From: Pseudomonadota bacterium
Lineage (GTDB): Bacteria > Pseudomonadota > Alphaproteobacteria > Puniceispirillales > Marisalimonadaceae
Assembly (NCBI GenBank): GCA_028382005.1
Contig: JAOESH010000012.1
Span: 1 to 55,492 of the forward strand
DNA length: 55,492 nt
Direction: 5' to 3'
Each line of letters opens with the position of its first letter. The first letter of the stretch is position 1. Shown here in pieces: positions 36,175 to 45,231 of the stretch. A program made the translations under genes and the position numbers. The notes beneath the pieces were generated by a model, which was not told where the DNA came from, did not search any database, and worked only from the letters and a program-made list of their open reading frames with translations.

Positions 36175-38328
36175 ATCTAGCTTTAAAATATCTTCTGCAA
36201 TTAAGTAAAATACATCGTCCCACAGCTCCCAAGTGTTTCGATTATACATTTCAAATGATGACGTCATAGGATTAGTTAAAATAGTATTAAAAGAACTCTG
36301 TCGCCAATTGGCAATTTTAGTTGGTGTTCCTACTGCCGAGCTAATAAACGGTGGCGTAACTTTGGTTGATACAACCATATCAAGTGCGGCACAAAGAGCA
36401 GCTACATCATCTACGTTATTATATTGATCTAAATCATCAAAGTGATGGACCTTTACTCCAAGTTCGTCTTGAACTGTCTTTAAATCATCCTCAAAGTTAA
36501 CATATTGCAGATTTATAAACGTCACATCAGGTATTTTTAATATTGGAGACCACTCAGATATAGGTGGATAATGTTTAAGGCGGTATGCCGATATGGCTGA
36601 GCTTTTCCAACTGATACCAATGTAAGGACCTGTTCCCAGAGACTTTAGGCGCTCTTTCCAATAGTTGATACGAATCGGATCAGGAACAAGAAAGGCCGTA
36701 GGTTTAGACTTTTGTGTAATCTCTTCAAAAAAATGTTTGTAAAGACTTCCCATTGGTAAGTGAACATCAAAGTCATCTCTTTCTAGGTCTAAGTTTCTAT
36801 TTTCAGGTTTTACCTTTACGTTTGGAAATGAGCGTTCTAATAAAGACACTAATTTTTTGGGGCACTCCGCAATACAAAGTTCAGCCTGAGCGGTTACAAG
36901 AGGAAAGAAGGAGGACCAATTGAGTGTATCACCAATGCCTTGCTCACACCAAAGAAGGATCCTTTTACCGTTCAGGCTCGTTTTCCCATCCCATAAAGGT
37001 TGGGTAAAATGTCGTTGTTTTGACAAACCTGATGTAGTTTTCAAGCGCCATTCATATTCAGCAAGACCTTCTTTTAATCTACCGCTCTTGAGAAGAGCAA
37101 ACGATAAAAGTTGGCGTGCTTCACTTAAATCGGGTTTGAGTAATAATGCCTTTTTGTATGCTTCTGTTGCCTCTTCTGTTTTGCCTTCATCTATAAGAGA
37201 CATACCCAAGTTACTGTAAGCTTCAGCATAGTCAGGCTTTAATAATAGTGCCTTGTTGTATGCCTCTATAGCTTCTTCCCCCTTATCTTGTTTTTTAAGA
37301 GCAATACCAAGGTTGTTATAAGCTGCAGCATAGTTAGGTTTAAGCAGGATAGATTTTTTAAGAGCCTCTATTGCCTTCTCCAGTTTACCTTGATCTTTAA
37401 AAACATTACCTATGTTGTTGTAAGCTTCAGCATAGTCAGGTTTAAGTAAGAATGCCTTATTGTACGCCTTTATAGCTTCGTCTAGCTTACCTTGATCTTT
37501 AAGAACAATACCAAGGTTGTTGTAAGCTTCTGCATAGTCAGGTTTAAGTGAGATAGATTTTTTATGAGCCTCTATTGCCTCCTGTAATTTACCTTGATCT
37601 TTAAGAACGTTACCCATGTTATTAAATGTTTCAGCACACTCAGGATTAAATAATATAGATTTTTTATGAGCCTCTATAGCTTGATCTAGATTACCTAGAT
37701 CTTGGAGAACATTACCCATATTGCTGTATGTTTCAGCATAGTTAGGTTTAAGCAAGAGTGCACTATTGTATGCCTCTATTGCTTTGTCAAGCTTACCTTG
37801 ATTTTGGAGAGCAACGCCCATATTATTGTAAACTTCAGCAAAATCAGGTTTAAGTGAAATTGCCTTATTGTATGAGATTATTGCCTCGTCAAGCTTACCT
37901 TGATCTTTAAGAACATTACCCTTATTGCTGTAGGTTTCAGCATAATTAGGCTTAAGTAATATGGATTTATTAAAAGCTTGGATTGCTTGATCTTGCATTC
38001 CTATTTGAGCTGCGGATACCCCCAGTATACTCCAAACTATAAATGCCTCTGGATGTTGATTTACAAGGGTTCGAGCTTGTTTAACTACAGATAAAAATTG
38101 TCCTTGATTATAGAGTTTGATCAGTTGATTGATTGCTTCTTGAGGTGGGTTTTCTGCATCATTGTTTTGCTTAGATTTGTTTAAAGCTACTATTCCGTCC
38201 TGGGCCCTTTTATTTTTGGGAAAGGTACGTAAAATTGATTGGTATAGCTTTTGAGCATCTAAAATCTCATTTTTTTTTTCATGATATCTTGCCTTCATGA
38301 GCATCTGGTCTATAGATAATTTTGCCAA
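36166..38328 (-). CDS. TPR protein with glycosyltransferase-like C-terminal domain (copy 2)
   Basis: 720 aa, paralog of 32367-34223. About nine TPR units (residues ~117-425) of the form LKPDYAEAYNNLGIVLKDQG, then the same C-terminal domain (GKRILLWCEQGIGDTLNWSS, IGISWKSS, STKVTPPFISSAVGT). The difference in length from copy 1 is largely TPR number. The N-terminus AKLSIDQMLMKARYHEKKNE, including a first TPR-like helix pair, is better preserved here. The last codons run into the duplicated ligase tail. Confidence 0.8.
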   Translation of the reverse strand: MAKLSIDQMLMKARYHEKKNEILDAQKLYQSILRTFPKNKRAQDGIVALNKSKQNNDAENPPQEAINQLIKLYNQGQFLSVVKQARTLVNQHPEAFIVWSILGVSAAQIGMQDQAIQAFNKSILLKPNYAETYSNKGNVLKDQGKLDEAIISYNKAISLKPDFAEVYNNMGVALQNQGKLDKAIEAYNSALLLKPNYAETYSNMGNVLQDLGNLDQAIEAHKKSILFNPECAETFNNMGNVLKDQGKLQEAIEAHKKSISLKPDYAEAYNNLGIVLKDQGKLDEAIKAYNKAFLLKPDYAEAYNNIGNVFKDQGKLEKAIEALKKSILLKPNYAAAYNNLGIALKKQDKGEEAIEAYNKALLLKPDYAEAYSNLGMSLIDEGKTEEATEAYKKALLLKPDLSEARQLLSFALLKSGRLKEGLAEYEWRLKTTSGLSKQRHFTQPLWDGKTSLNGKRILLWCEQGIGDTLNWSSFFPLVTAQAELCIAECPKKLVSLLERSFPNVKVKPENRNLDLERDDFDVHLPMGSLYKHFFEEITQKSKPTAFLVPDPIRINYWKERLKSLGTGPYIGISWKSSAISAYRLKHYPPISEWSPILKIPDVTFINLQYVNFEDDLKTVQDELGVKVHHFDDLDQYNNVDDVAALCAALDMVVSTKVTPPFISSAVGTPTKIANWRQSSFNTILTNPMTSSFEMYNRNTWELWDDVFYLIAEDILKLDKN
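37053..37980 (-). repeat. About nine tandem 102-bp TPR-coding repeats
   Basis: Tandem direct repeats at the DNA level, one per 34-residue TPR unit; several neighbouring units share long identical stretches. Compare the six-unit array at 33245-33870. Confidence 0.75.
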
Positions 38329-38789
38329 AATTGCACGAGCCTTTTATGTTCTGATATTACTTCTAAGTCGAAAAACTTAATAATACCAACTTAAAGACTT
38401 TTAACTCCTTAAGTTTTGAAAATTTGTTATTATAAGATAATATTTTAATATTTTAGTTAGTCAAATATAATACCTAACATTATTTTAATACTACACTATA
38501 ATGTATTATAATAAAATATACATTACTAACCTTCCCCACATATCATAATTACAATGTAAAACTTTAATTGATACATATAAGTATTATTATTATTTTTAGG
38601 TATATTTATACATAATCTAAAATCAAAGCTTAGCAGTGTGTGTTGTGCATGAGAAGTGGACAGAACCTTTCCTCAGTACAATTTTTTTACTTTAATATAA
38701 CGTGTTAAAACATTTATATTTAATAAAATATTTTACGTTCTAATTAGAAATCAGGATCACAAATTCTGTAATCTTTCGACCCTCAGATT
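38329..38789. other. Gene-free AT-rich spacer
   Basis: No open frame with a start and ribosome-binding site. It contains short palindromic AT tracts (for example around 38485-38520) and a segment near 38570-38625 that loosely resembles part of the inverted repeats at the window end. Confidence 0.5.
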
Positions 38790-39084
38790 TAAAGATGAGA
38801 TTTTCATAGATTTTAACTTTGTTCAAGATATTTGTTGCAGAATTATTCTTTGCCTGAGAGTCAATAATATATAAATTATTTTGGTTCATTTGTAAAATAT
38901 GTATAAAAATTTGTTCTTAAAAAATTTTGCTTATCTACACCAATAATTTTAAAATATATTTTTCGGTGTAACTTCTAGAACCAATTTGAATATTTTGTCT
39001 TGGCTAAAACAAATCTATATTGTTATTATATTTTTCAAAATTTTCGTTGAAATTAGATAGTTTTGTGTCTTTTCCTATATCCGT
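38790..39084 (-). pseudogene. Decayed merR-type regulator gene
   Basis: Reading the minus strand in one frame gives a clear relic of the regulator at 31007-31396: TDIGKDTKLSN for MNIGKASKLSD, then NNNIDLF-stop, GSRSYTEKYILKLLV-stop, and a later TNILNKVKIYENL for the coiled-coil region. The start codon is ACG and at least three in-frame stops interrupt it. The cysteine loop is not recognisable. Confidence 0.7.
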
Positions 39085-39091
39085 AATTTTT

Positions 39092-39125
39092 TCATTACAT
39101 TCCCCTTAGAATAATCTTTAAATGA
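39092..39125 (+). promoter_or_regulatory. Decayed third copy of the MerR-type promoter
   Basis: Aligns with 31405-31440 and 34411-34446: TTACATTCCCCTTAGAATAA in place of TTACCTTCCCCGTAGAGTAA, then CTTTAAATG for the -10 region. It stands in the same position relative to the merR relic as in the intact locus. Probably non-functional. Confidence 0.55.
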
Positions 39126-39198
39126 CAATAGCCCCCTACTCATAGTAAGGCCATAGATGAACATTTGTTCGGGGTTAAATAATCAAACAAGTTTGACT

Positions 39199-40713
39199 TT
39201 AATCCAACGTATGCAATTCTCTTCTCATAATTTTACCTGTGCTGGTTTTTGGGACGTCTCTAACAAACTTAATTTTTCTTGGACATTTATATGCCGCCAA
39301 TGTTTCATGACAAAAATCAATAAGGTCTTGTTCAGAGATTTTTGCTTCATCTTTTAAAACAATATAAGCCTTTGCTATTTCCCCTTTAAGTTCATCAGTT
39401 TCTTTTCCAACAGCAGCTAAAGCTACATCTGGATGGTTTGCAAGAACTCTTTCTATCTCTGCAGGATATACATTATATCCTGCAGTTAAAATCATGTCTT
39501 TTTTTCTGTCAACAATGTAAACATAACCGTCAATGTCCATTTTGCCTAAATCACCAGAATGCAACCAACCATCTTTTTCTAAAGTTTCATTTGTTTTATC
39601 TTGATCTCCAAAATATCCCATCATAGTAATAGGACCCTTTACCATTAATTCTCCTACTTCTCCTCTTGGCAGAGTTTCTGAAGCATTTTCAGAGTTAACT
39701 ATTTTTAATTCACAATAAGGCATTGCGCACCCTATTGATCCATGTTTATTTTGGCCATATAGTGGATGCGTAGATCCTAAACCTGCTATTTCTGTCATCC
39801 CCCATAATTCTATTAATGGAACTTTGAAAGCTTTTTCTACTGCTTCCATTGTAGCTACTGGCATTGTTTGACCACCTACATAACATCTTTTTAAACTGGA
39901 AAGATTTGCATTTTTAAATTCTTGATGATTGAGCATAAACATAAACATTGTTGGTACACCGTCAAAAATTGTTGCATTATGTGTTTCAATATCTTTAAAA
40001 ACTTTTAATGGATCAAACACTTGATGTAAAACTAGTTTAGTTCCAAACATCATCATGCCAGTCATTAAAACATTTGCATACACATGAGGACATGGAAGAG
40101 CACTAACAACTACGTCTTCAGGCCCGCGCATATGTAATTGGCTAGTCATAGCACCATTGATAATAACAGACTTATGTGACTGCATTGCGCCCTTTGGATG
40201 ACCTGTAGTGCCAGATGTATATCCTATTGTGGATAGATCTTCAGGGATAATATTAGGCATTTGAACAGGTTTGTTTTCAGTTTTTATTAGGTTATTAAAA
40301 GACTCCGTTCCTTCTGGTGCATTACCAAATGAAATAAGAGTGTTAACGCTAGTTTCATGTTTGATGTTTATAATTGCTTGAACTTTATCAGAGGACGTTA
40401 TTATTGCTTTTGCTTTGCAGTCATTTACAACATGCCTTATTTCAAATGGAGTAAGCATAGTATTTACAGGATTTATTATTGCACCAATTCTTGCAATACT
40501 AAAATAGCTAACAATCCATTCCCAAGAATTTGAAGCATAAAGTGTTACAACATCCTTCTCTTTTATACCTAACGAATTTAAACTTGAAGAAAATTTTTCT
40601 ATTAAATTTGAAAGTTCTTCAAATGTAAACCTTTGACCTTCGAAACAAAGAGCTTCTTTATTTTTAAACTTTTTAGCAGCAAGAGATGGCATTTGCCCTA
40701 TATGATTTATCAT
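39199..40713 (-). CDS. Acyl-CoA ligase (AMP-forming, fatty-acid type)
   Basis: Activates a carboxylic acid with ATP and CoA. ANL-superfamily motifs: TIGYTSGTTGHPKGAMQSH (P-loop), ELWGMTEIAGLG, GWLHSGDLGKMDIDGY and the C-terminal PKTSTGKIMRREL with the catalytic Lys. About 504 aa from the ATG at 40713; the longer frame uses a TTG without a site. Fatty-acid or aryl acid substrate cannot be distinguished. Its last 81 bp are duplicated at 36094-36174. Confidence 0.92.
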   Translation of the reverse strand: MINHIGQMPSLAAKKFKNKEALCFEGQRFTFEELSNLIEKFSSSLNSLGIKEKDVVTLYASNSWEWIVSYFSIARIGAIINPVNTMLTPFEIRHVVNDCKAKAIITSSDKVQAIINIKHETSVNTLISFGNAPEGTESFNNLIKTENKPVQMPNIIPEDLSTIGYTSGTTGHPKGAMQSHKSVIINGAMTSQLHMRGPEDVVVSALPCPHVYANVLMTGMMMFGTKLVLHQVFDPLKVFKDIETHNATIFDGVPTMFMFMLNHQEFKNANLSSLKRCYVGGQTMPVATMEAVEKAFKVPLIELWGMTEIAGLGSTHPLYGQNKHGSIGCAMPYCELKIVNSENASETLPRGEVGELMVKGPITMMGYFGDQDKTNETLEKDGWLHSGDLGKMDIDGYVYIVDRKKDMILTAGYNVYPAEIERVLANHPDVALAAVGKETDELKGEIAKAYIVLKDEAKISEQDLIDFCHETLAAYKCPRKIKFVRDVPKTSTGKIMRRELHTLD

Positions 40714-40783
40714 TGCTTCTGGTCCCAAAATTATTTATGATCGTTCCACGAAAAATATTATAAGTCAATATTAGGAGGCAAAA

Positions 40784-41443
40784 ATGACCCTTTCAGTCGA
40801 CCTGTTTTGGTCAGTCCGGAGCCCATACTCATGGCTGTCCATCGATCGTATTATGAAAATGAGTCAAGACTATGAACTCGAAGTCAATGTTCGACAAGTC
40901 TATCCAATTGCCATTCGAAATCCGGAATTTTTTAAAAAAGTTGATCCAAAGTTCATGAAGTATCTTATGCTTGATTTTATGCGGATGGCTGAATATCTTG
41001 AAATTCCGTGCACTGGCTTTCCAACCCCCGATCCAGTGGTCCAAGATATGGAAACCCTTGAAATACCTGAAGAACAACCGCTCATCTATCGGATGGTGCA
41101 TTACGGAGTGGAAGCAGCAAAACAAGGCAAGGGATTGGCTTATATCCATGCAGTTGGGCACTTGTATTACAGTAGCGGTCTAGTATGGACGGAAGAAAAT
41201 CATCTCGCCGAGACGCTGGATAAAATCGGCATGAACCTAGATGAGTTGGAATCCAAGTTTGACAAGAATTTTGATAAAAATGATGCTACAATAAATGAAA
41301 GCCAAAGGGCTTTAGAAACTGCTGGCCATTGGGGTGTGCCAAACCTTGTCTTTAAAAACGAACCTTTCTTCGGGCAGGATCGTGTTGATGTTTGTTTGTG
41401 GCGCATGAAGCAGAACGGGTTAAAACTACGAAAACAGTTTTAA
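40784..41443 (+). CDS. DsbA-family protein, 2-hydroxychromene-2-carboxylate isomerase-like
   Basis: Thioredoxin-like protein, 219 aa, of the HCCA isomerase/kappa-GST type: starts DLFWSVRSPYSWLSIDRI (the SPYS motif in place of CxxC) and ends with HWGVPNLVFKNEPFFGQDR, the cis-Pro loop and WGVP pattern. No signal peptide. AGGAGG lies just upstream of the ATG. The DNA is visibly richer in G and C, with many C- or G-ending codons, than all neighbours, which points to recent transfer. Confidence 0.85.
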   Translation: MTLSVDLFWSVRSPYSWLSIDRIMKMSQDYELEVNVRQVYPIAIRNPEFFKKVDPKFMKYLMLDFMRMAEYLEIPCTGFPTPDPVVQDMETLEIPEEQPLIYRMVHYGVEAAKQGKGLAYIHAVGHLYYSSGLVWTEENHLAETLDKIGMNLDELESKFDKNFDKNDATINESQRALETAGHWGVPNLVFKNEPFFGQDRVDVCLWRMKQNGLKLRKQF

Positions 41444-41476
41444 ACAGGTAATATTTATTGACTGTAAGAAAGGTTT

Positions 41477-41702
41477 TTAATTTAGAATTCTCTAAAATAT
41501 TCCACGAACTAAGAAATTAACTAAATTTAAATTAATAATGTAGATAGTGCAGTTAAAAAATATATTAAAATTAATGTTAGATAAAACTAAACTTATCCAC
41601 TTCCATCAACCTTGAAACTGAATCATTTTGTGAGATAATAGATGGGCATTTGTAAGTAGTTCTTGGTTATTTAATAATATTGCCTTGAATTAACCTATAC
41701 CT
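41477..41702. repeat. Dispersed repeat, left module only
   Basis: About 225 bp downstream of the isomerase gene match 45885-46101 at most positions: TTTAGAATTCT, then TCCACTTCCATCAACCTT, then ATAATATTGCCTTGAATTAA. The hairpin-bearing right module that follows at 46101 is missing here. Confidence 0.7.
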
Positions 41703-41813
41703 TTAATATTAATTTTGATTAGACTGTGAGTATGAAAATTAAAACACCTCCAACTCAATTAGATGTCAAGAAGGTCAATATCGCTAAGTATGAAGGTGAA
41801 GGTGAGTGAACAA

Positions 41814-42452
41814 ATGTATTATGATACTAGTAAAAATGATCACGGGTTACCTTACAATCCTTTCAAAGCCTTAACAGTTCCCCGCCCAATTGGATGGATT
41901 AGTACAGTAAGTAAAAACGGCATAGGAAATTTATCACCATATAGTTATTTCAATGGACTTTCTTATGATCCTCCATTTGTAATGTTCTCTGCAGGAAATC
42001 GTGCAGATGGAAGTAAAAAAGATAGTGTTTTAAATGCTGAAGAAACTGGTGAATTTGTTGTTAACATGAGTACATGGGACACGCGCCACCAAATGAATGA
42101 TACAAGTTGGATAATGGAACCGGACATAGATGAATTAGAAAAGACTGGTTTAACAGCTATAGATTCAACAAATGTAAAACCCAAAAGAGTTGCTGAGTCT
42201 CCAGTCCATTTTGAATGTAAATATCATCAGACTGTTCAACTTCCTGGAAAAGAAGGATTTCATCACGTTGTGTTTGGACAAGTAATTGGGATTCATATTA
42301 AAGATGAATTTATAACAGATGATGGAATAGTCGATATACTAAAAATGAAGGTTATTGCTCGCTTGGGATACAATGATTATACTTTAGTAGAAAAAACTTT
42401 TTCAATTATGGATTTTAAAGATAAAGGAAAAATGACAAAAAGTTGGAGATAA
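41814..42452 (+). CDS. Flavin reductase family protein
   Basis: FMN-binding split-barrel protein like NADH:FMN oxidoreductases. Starts MYYDTSKNDHGLPYNPFKAL and PRPIGWISTVSKNGIGNLSPYSYFN, the usual opening, then FVMFSAGNRADGSKKDSV and GEFVVNM. About 212 aa from the ATG at 41814; the open frame reaches 41763 but the family start fits here. A 25-codon frame (41732-41809) just upstream may be a leader. Confidence 0.85.
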   Translation: MYYDTSKNDHGLPYNPFKALTVPRPIGWISTVSKNGIGNLSPYSYFNGLSYDPPFVMFSAGNRADGSKKDSVLNAEETGEFVVNMSTWDTRHQMNDTSWIMEPDIDELEKTGLTAIDSTNVKPKRVAESPVHFECKYHQTVQLPGKEGFHHVVFGQVIGIHIKDEFITDDGIVDILKMKVIARLGYNDYTLVEKTFSIMDFKDKGKMTKSWR

Positions 42453-42496
42453 CGATACACTTTATTTCCTCACAACCTTAAACCTTAGGTAAGGAC

Positions 42497-42661
42497 ATGA
42501 TCAATAATAAGTTAGAAAAAGAAGTAGAACTCCTAAAGATACTTGCTAAAGGATGCAAAAAGCATCCTGCTTATCGAGCTATTAGAAAAGCAACCGAACG
42601 ATGTGAAGAATGTGTTGTTGTTTGGAAAGCGAGAATGGAGCTTAATAAACTAGAAGAGTGA
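42497..42661 (+). CDS. Small hypothetical protein (54 aa)
   Basis: Read directly from the sequence: ATG at 42497 with AGGTAAGG upstream, stop at 42659-42661. The protein is helical and charged, with GCKKHPAYRAIRKATERCEEC, containing three cysteines. It lies between the flavin reductase and the esterase genes, only 10 bp before the latter, and is probably cotranscribed. No family recognised. Confidence 0.7.
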   Translation: MINNKLEKEVELLKILAKGCKKHPAYRAIRKATERCEECVVVWKARMELNKLEE

Positions 42662-42671
42662 TGAGGAGTAA

Positions 42672-43574
42672 TTGAAAAGAATGACTGACAACTCAATTCT
42701 TAAAAAAATTATCGATGAAAAACTAAAAAATCCATATACAGAAAATAAAACAATTAATCAGTTACGAGAAGAAACTGCAACTGCCAGTACTTTAATACCT
42801 TTACCTGAAAATACTAAGTTCAAAAGAATATTAGCGGGAGATGTTTACGCAGAATGGATCACATGTGGAGACGTTGACAAAGACAAAACATTCATGTTCA
42901 TTCATGGTGGTGGATACTATAGAGGATCAATTGCTGCAACACGTGCAACCGTTGCGAGGATATCTGCTGAAGCTAAAGTGCGATGTTTATCAATAGAATA
43001 TAGATTAGCTCCAGAACATCCTTTTCCAGCTGCTATTGATGATACTTATACAGCTTATAATTGGCTAATAAAAGAGGGATTGAATCCTAAAAATATTATC
43101 ATTAGTGGGCAATCTGCTGGTGGTGGATTATGTTTGGCATTACTCCTGAAAATTAAAGAAAACAATAATATTCAGCCTAAAGGAGCTGTTGCTTTAAGCC
43201 CTTGGACAGACCTTTCTCAATCAGGTAAAACAATGATTACAAATGCAAACATTGATCCGGTAATTAGTAAAAAGTATCTAGATAGGATGGCTAACTTATA
43301 CCTTTATAAGACCCCAAGCAACACTCCTTTAGCATCTCCACTTTATGGTGATTTAACTGGTTTACCACCTATGCTTGTTCAAGTTGGTTCTGCTGAAACG
43401 ATGTTGGATGATAGTAAACGATTTGTAGAAAAAGCAAAAGAGGCAAAAGTAGATGTGCAAATTGAAGTTTGGAAAGACATGTTCCATGGCTGGCATGGAA
43501 GCGCACATATTTTAAAAGATGCGGGAGAAGCAATAAAAAGCATAGGATTATTTTGTAGAAAGCTGTTTAATTAA
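42672..43574 (+). CDS. Alpha/beta hydrolase, hormone-sensitive-lipase family
   Basis: Esterase-type enzyme, 300 aa. The HSL oxyanion motif is FIHGGGYYRGSI, the nucleophile elbow GQSAGGGL carries the catalytic Ser, and the C-terminus has WKDMFHGWH with the catalytic His; PPMLVQVGSAETMLDDS supplies the Asp. The TTG at 42672 and the ATG at 42681 are both possible; AGGAG is 3 nt before the first and 12 nt before the second. Confidence 0.9.
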   Translation: MKRMTDNSILKKIIDEKLKNPYTENKTINQLREETATASTLIPLPENTKFKRILAGDVYAEWITCGDVDKDKTFMFIHGGGYYRGSIAATRATVARISAEAKVRCLSIEYRLAPEHPFPAAIDDTYTAYNWLIKEGLNPKNIIISGQSAGGGLCLALLLKIKENNNIQPKGAVALSPWTDLSQSGKTMITNANIDPVISKKYLDRMANLYLYKTPSNTPLASPLYGDLTGLPPMLVQVGSAETMLDDSKRFVEKAKEAKVDVQIEVWKDMFHGWHGSAHILKDAGEAIKSIGLFCRKLFN

Positions 43575-43768
43575 ATGTCTGACAATATTGATTGACTTAC
43601 ATTTTAAATTTTCGATATTAGATAGCCAACAAAAGGAAATATGTAAGATGAAAACTGATTTATTTATTCTATTGTTCTTTACTAAGTCATTACATATGAT
43701 CTTATATATTAGATAAGTTAAAATTTTAAAAAAAATAATTAAACATTAATTTTGTTAAAGGAAGTGAA
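43575..43768. other. Spacer with repeat fragment
   Basis: No convincing gene. CAACAAAAGGAAATAT (about 43628) recurs at 50876, so this is probably an edge of the dispersed repeats. A 22-codon hydrophobic frame starting at 43648 is too short to call. Confidence 0.4.
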
Positions 43769-43891
43769 ATGGGTAAAGGTAATAATCAAAAAGGTAATAA
43801 AGAAGCTAAAAAACCTAAAAAAACTAAAGAAAAAGTATTAGCAACTTCAAATACAATAACTAAAATAAACTCAAAAAAAACAACCAAATAG
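43769..43891 (+). CDS. Small basic lysine-rich protein (40 aa)
   Basis: ATG at 43769 with AAGGA 6 nt upstream, stop at 43889-43891. The sequence MGKGNNQKGNKEAKKPKKTK, then KVLATSN, is strongly basic. Small proteins with nearly this N-terminus (MGKGNN...KKPKK) occur widely in bacteria, function unknown; I rely on memory of that pattern. Confidence 0.8.
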   Translation: MGKGNNQKGNKEAKKPKKTKEKVLATSNTITKINSKKTTK

Positions 43892-44034
43892 TATACCTTC
43901 TTCATATAAAGTAGAAGTAATTATGGATTTAAGCATTTAAAACCGTTTTCTGAAATTATATTCAGATTAGGAAATTTTAGATTTAATATACATACAATCT
44001 TTATTTGAATGATATTAATTTACTTTTCCATTAT

Positions 44035-44553
44035 TTAGCACAATGGACACTTGCTTCCATTCATATGTTTAGTAAGTGTTTGTTTAAATTCACCATGTTC
44101 AGGGCATATAATAGTAATAGGAAATGATTTGTACTTAAGTTTAATTTTTGAGTAATCGTATTTTTCTCCATGAATTTTTTGAAGGTCTGTTATTATGCTA
44201 TCAATAACACATCTACTACAACCTATAGGAATTCTTTTTTTATCAATATTTTTGCTATCTCTTCCTATATGTAACTTTGGTGTTGTTTTAAATTCACCAT
44301 GTTTTTTACAAATTATGATTACAGGTTTGGTAAAACCAATATAATTCACTTTAGAATAATCATATTTTTTTCTATGAACTTTTTTAAATTGTTCTATTAT
44401 TTTTTCTGGGTTATTTCTGTATTTCTTTAACTTTTTCTTTATAGATTCAGAAGTTTTCCAATTTTCATTTTTTAATTCAAAGGTAGTTTTATTATATTCT
44501 ACTTTTTTCCATGTTTCTTTATTAGGTATTAAGATTTTAAGTTTTATACTCAC
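44035..44553 (-). CDS. DUF723-like zinc-finger protein, phage/mobile type
   Basis: 172 aa. Two repeats of the form FKKVHRKKYDYSKVNYIGF and LQKIHGEKYDYSKIKLKYK, each followed by a CxxHGEF block (IICKKHGEFKTTP, IICPEHGEFKQTL) and a closing Cys pair (GCSRC, CPLC). These modules are known from phage- and mobile-element-linked proteins, often in front of an endonuclease domain. Here the protein stops right after the second zinc motif, so it may be truncated. Confidence 0.72.
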   Translation of the reverse strand: MSIKLKILIPNKETWKKVEYNKTTFELKNENWKTSESIKKKLKKYRNNPEKIIEQFKKVHRKKYDYSKVNYIGFTKPVIIICKKHGEFKTTPKLHIGRDSKNIDKKRIPIGCSRCVIDSIITDLQKIHGEKYDYSKIKLKYKSFPITIICPEHGEFKQTLTKHMNGSKCPLC

Positions 44554-44714
44554 AATATTTACTCTTGTTTCTTTAATTAATTACTCTGTTTTATAAGGTA
44601 ACTTTATCCAAACTACTGTTATAATGACTAAATAAAAGACGTATCAAATATATTCATTTATTAGCTTGCAGTAATCTATTTTTTTCTTCAGAGCATCTTT
44701 ATGGTATCAGTTTG

Positions 44715-45146
44715 TTAATTGTACCTTTGTTTGGATTGATCTAAAACCATCTGTTTTATTTTTGTAGAGGACGTTCTAGGGCTGTAGTCAAATTGAATAA
44801 TTTTCTTTCCAATTTCTTTAATATAATTGTTAACATTAATGTTATGGGGCTTGTTCCCCCAATCTTCTCCAACAACAAAAATATCTACATTTAATGCTTT
44901 GCAACCAGTAATATACTCAAGTTCATGATAAGGCCTGACAATGTCGACACAGTTGAGAGCTTGCAACATCTCAATTCGCTGTTCTAGAGGAATAATTGGA
45001 ATATTTGGTTTGTAAATATTAACAACTTCATCTGAAGCAACGCCAACAGCTAAAATGTCGCCTAAAGTTTTACAATGATTCAGTAATGCTACGTGACCTA
45101 CATGAAGTAAATCAAAAGTACCTACAGTATATACAACTATTTTCAA
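44715..45146 (-). CDS. Cytidylyltransferase-like nucleotidyltransferase (TagD/Gct type)
   Basis: 143 aa, Rossmann-like. Nucleotide-binding HVGH (residues 15-18) in TVGTFDLLHVGHVALLNH and the C-terminal RTSSTKIK, replacing the RTEGIST loop. This is the pattern of glycerol-3-phosphate cytidylyltransferases. It is divergent from a CDP-alcohol phosphotransferase gene, which could use its product. Confidence 0.85.
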   Translation of the reverse strand: MKIVVYTVGTFDLLHVGHVALLNHCKTLGDILAVGVASDEVVNIYKPNIPIIPLEQRIEMLQALNCVDIVRPYHELEYITGCKALNVDIFVVGEDWGNKPHNINVNNYIKEIGKKIIQFDYSPRTSSTKIKQMVLDQSKQRYN

Positions 45147-45231
45147 TATGTCCTTTTACTAACTCTAAAATGATGATAGCAAAGAGTATGGATATTAACT
45201 TTATAACTCTATTTAACGTAAAGGACGTACC

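Noticed and set aside
33245-37980. Periodic 102-bp repeats that could be mistaken for a CRISPR or satellite array
   Set aside because: They stay in frame and encode 34-residue TPR units; there are no repeat-spacer units or cas genes.
41732-41809. 25-codon frame ahead of the flavin reductase
   Set aside because: In-frame and close to the gene but with a weak ribosome-binding site and no recognisable sequence; mentioned only as a possible leader.
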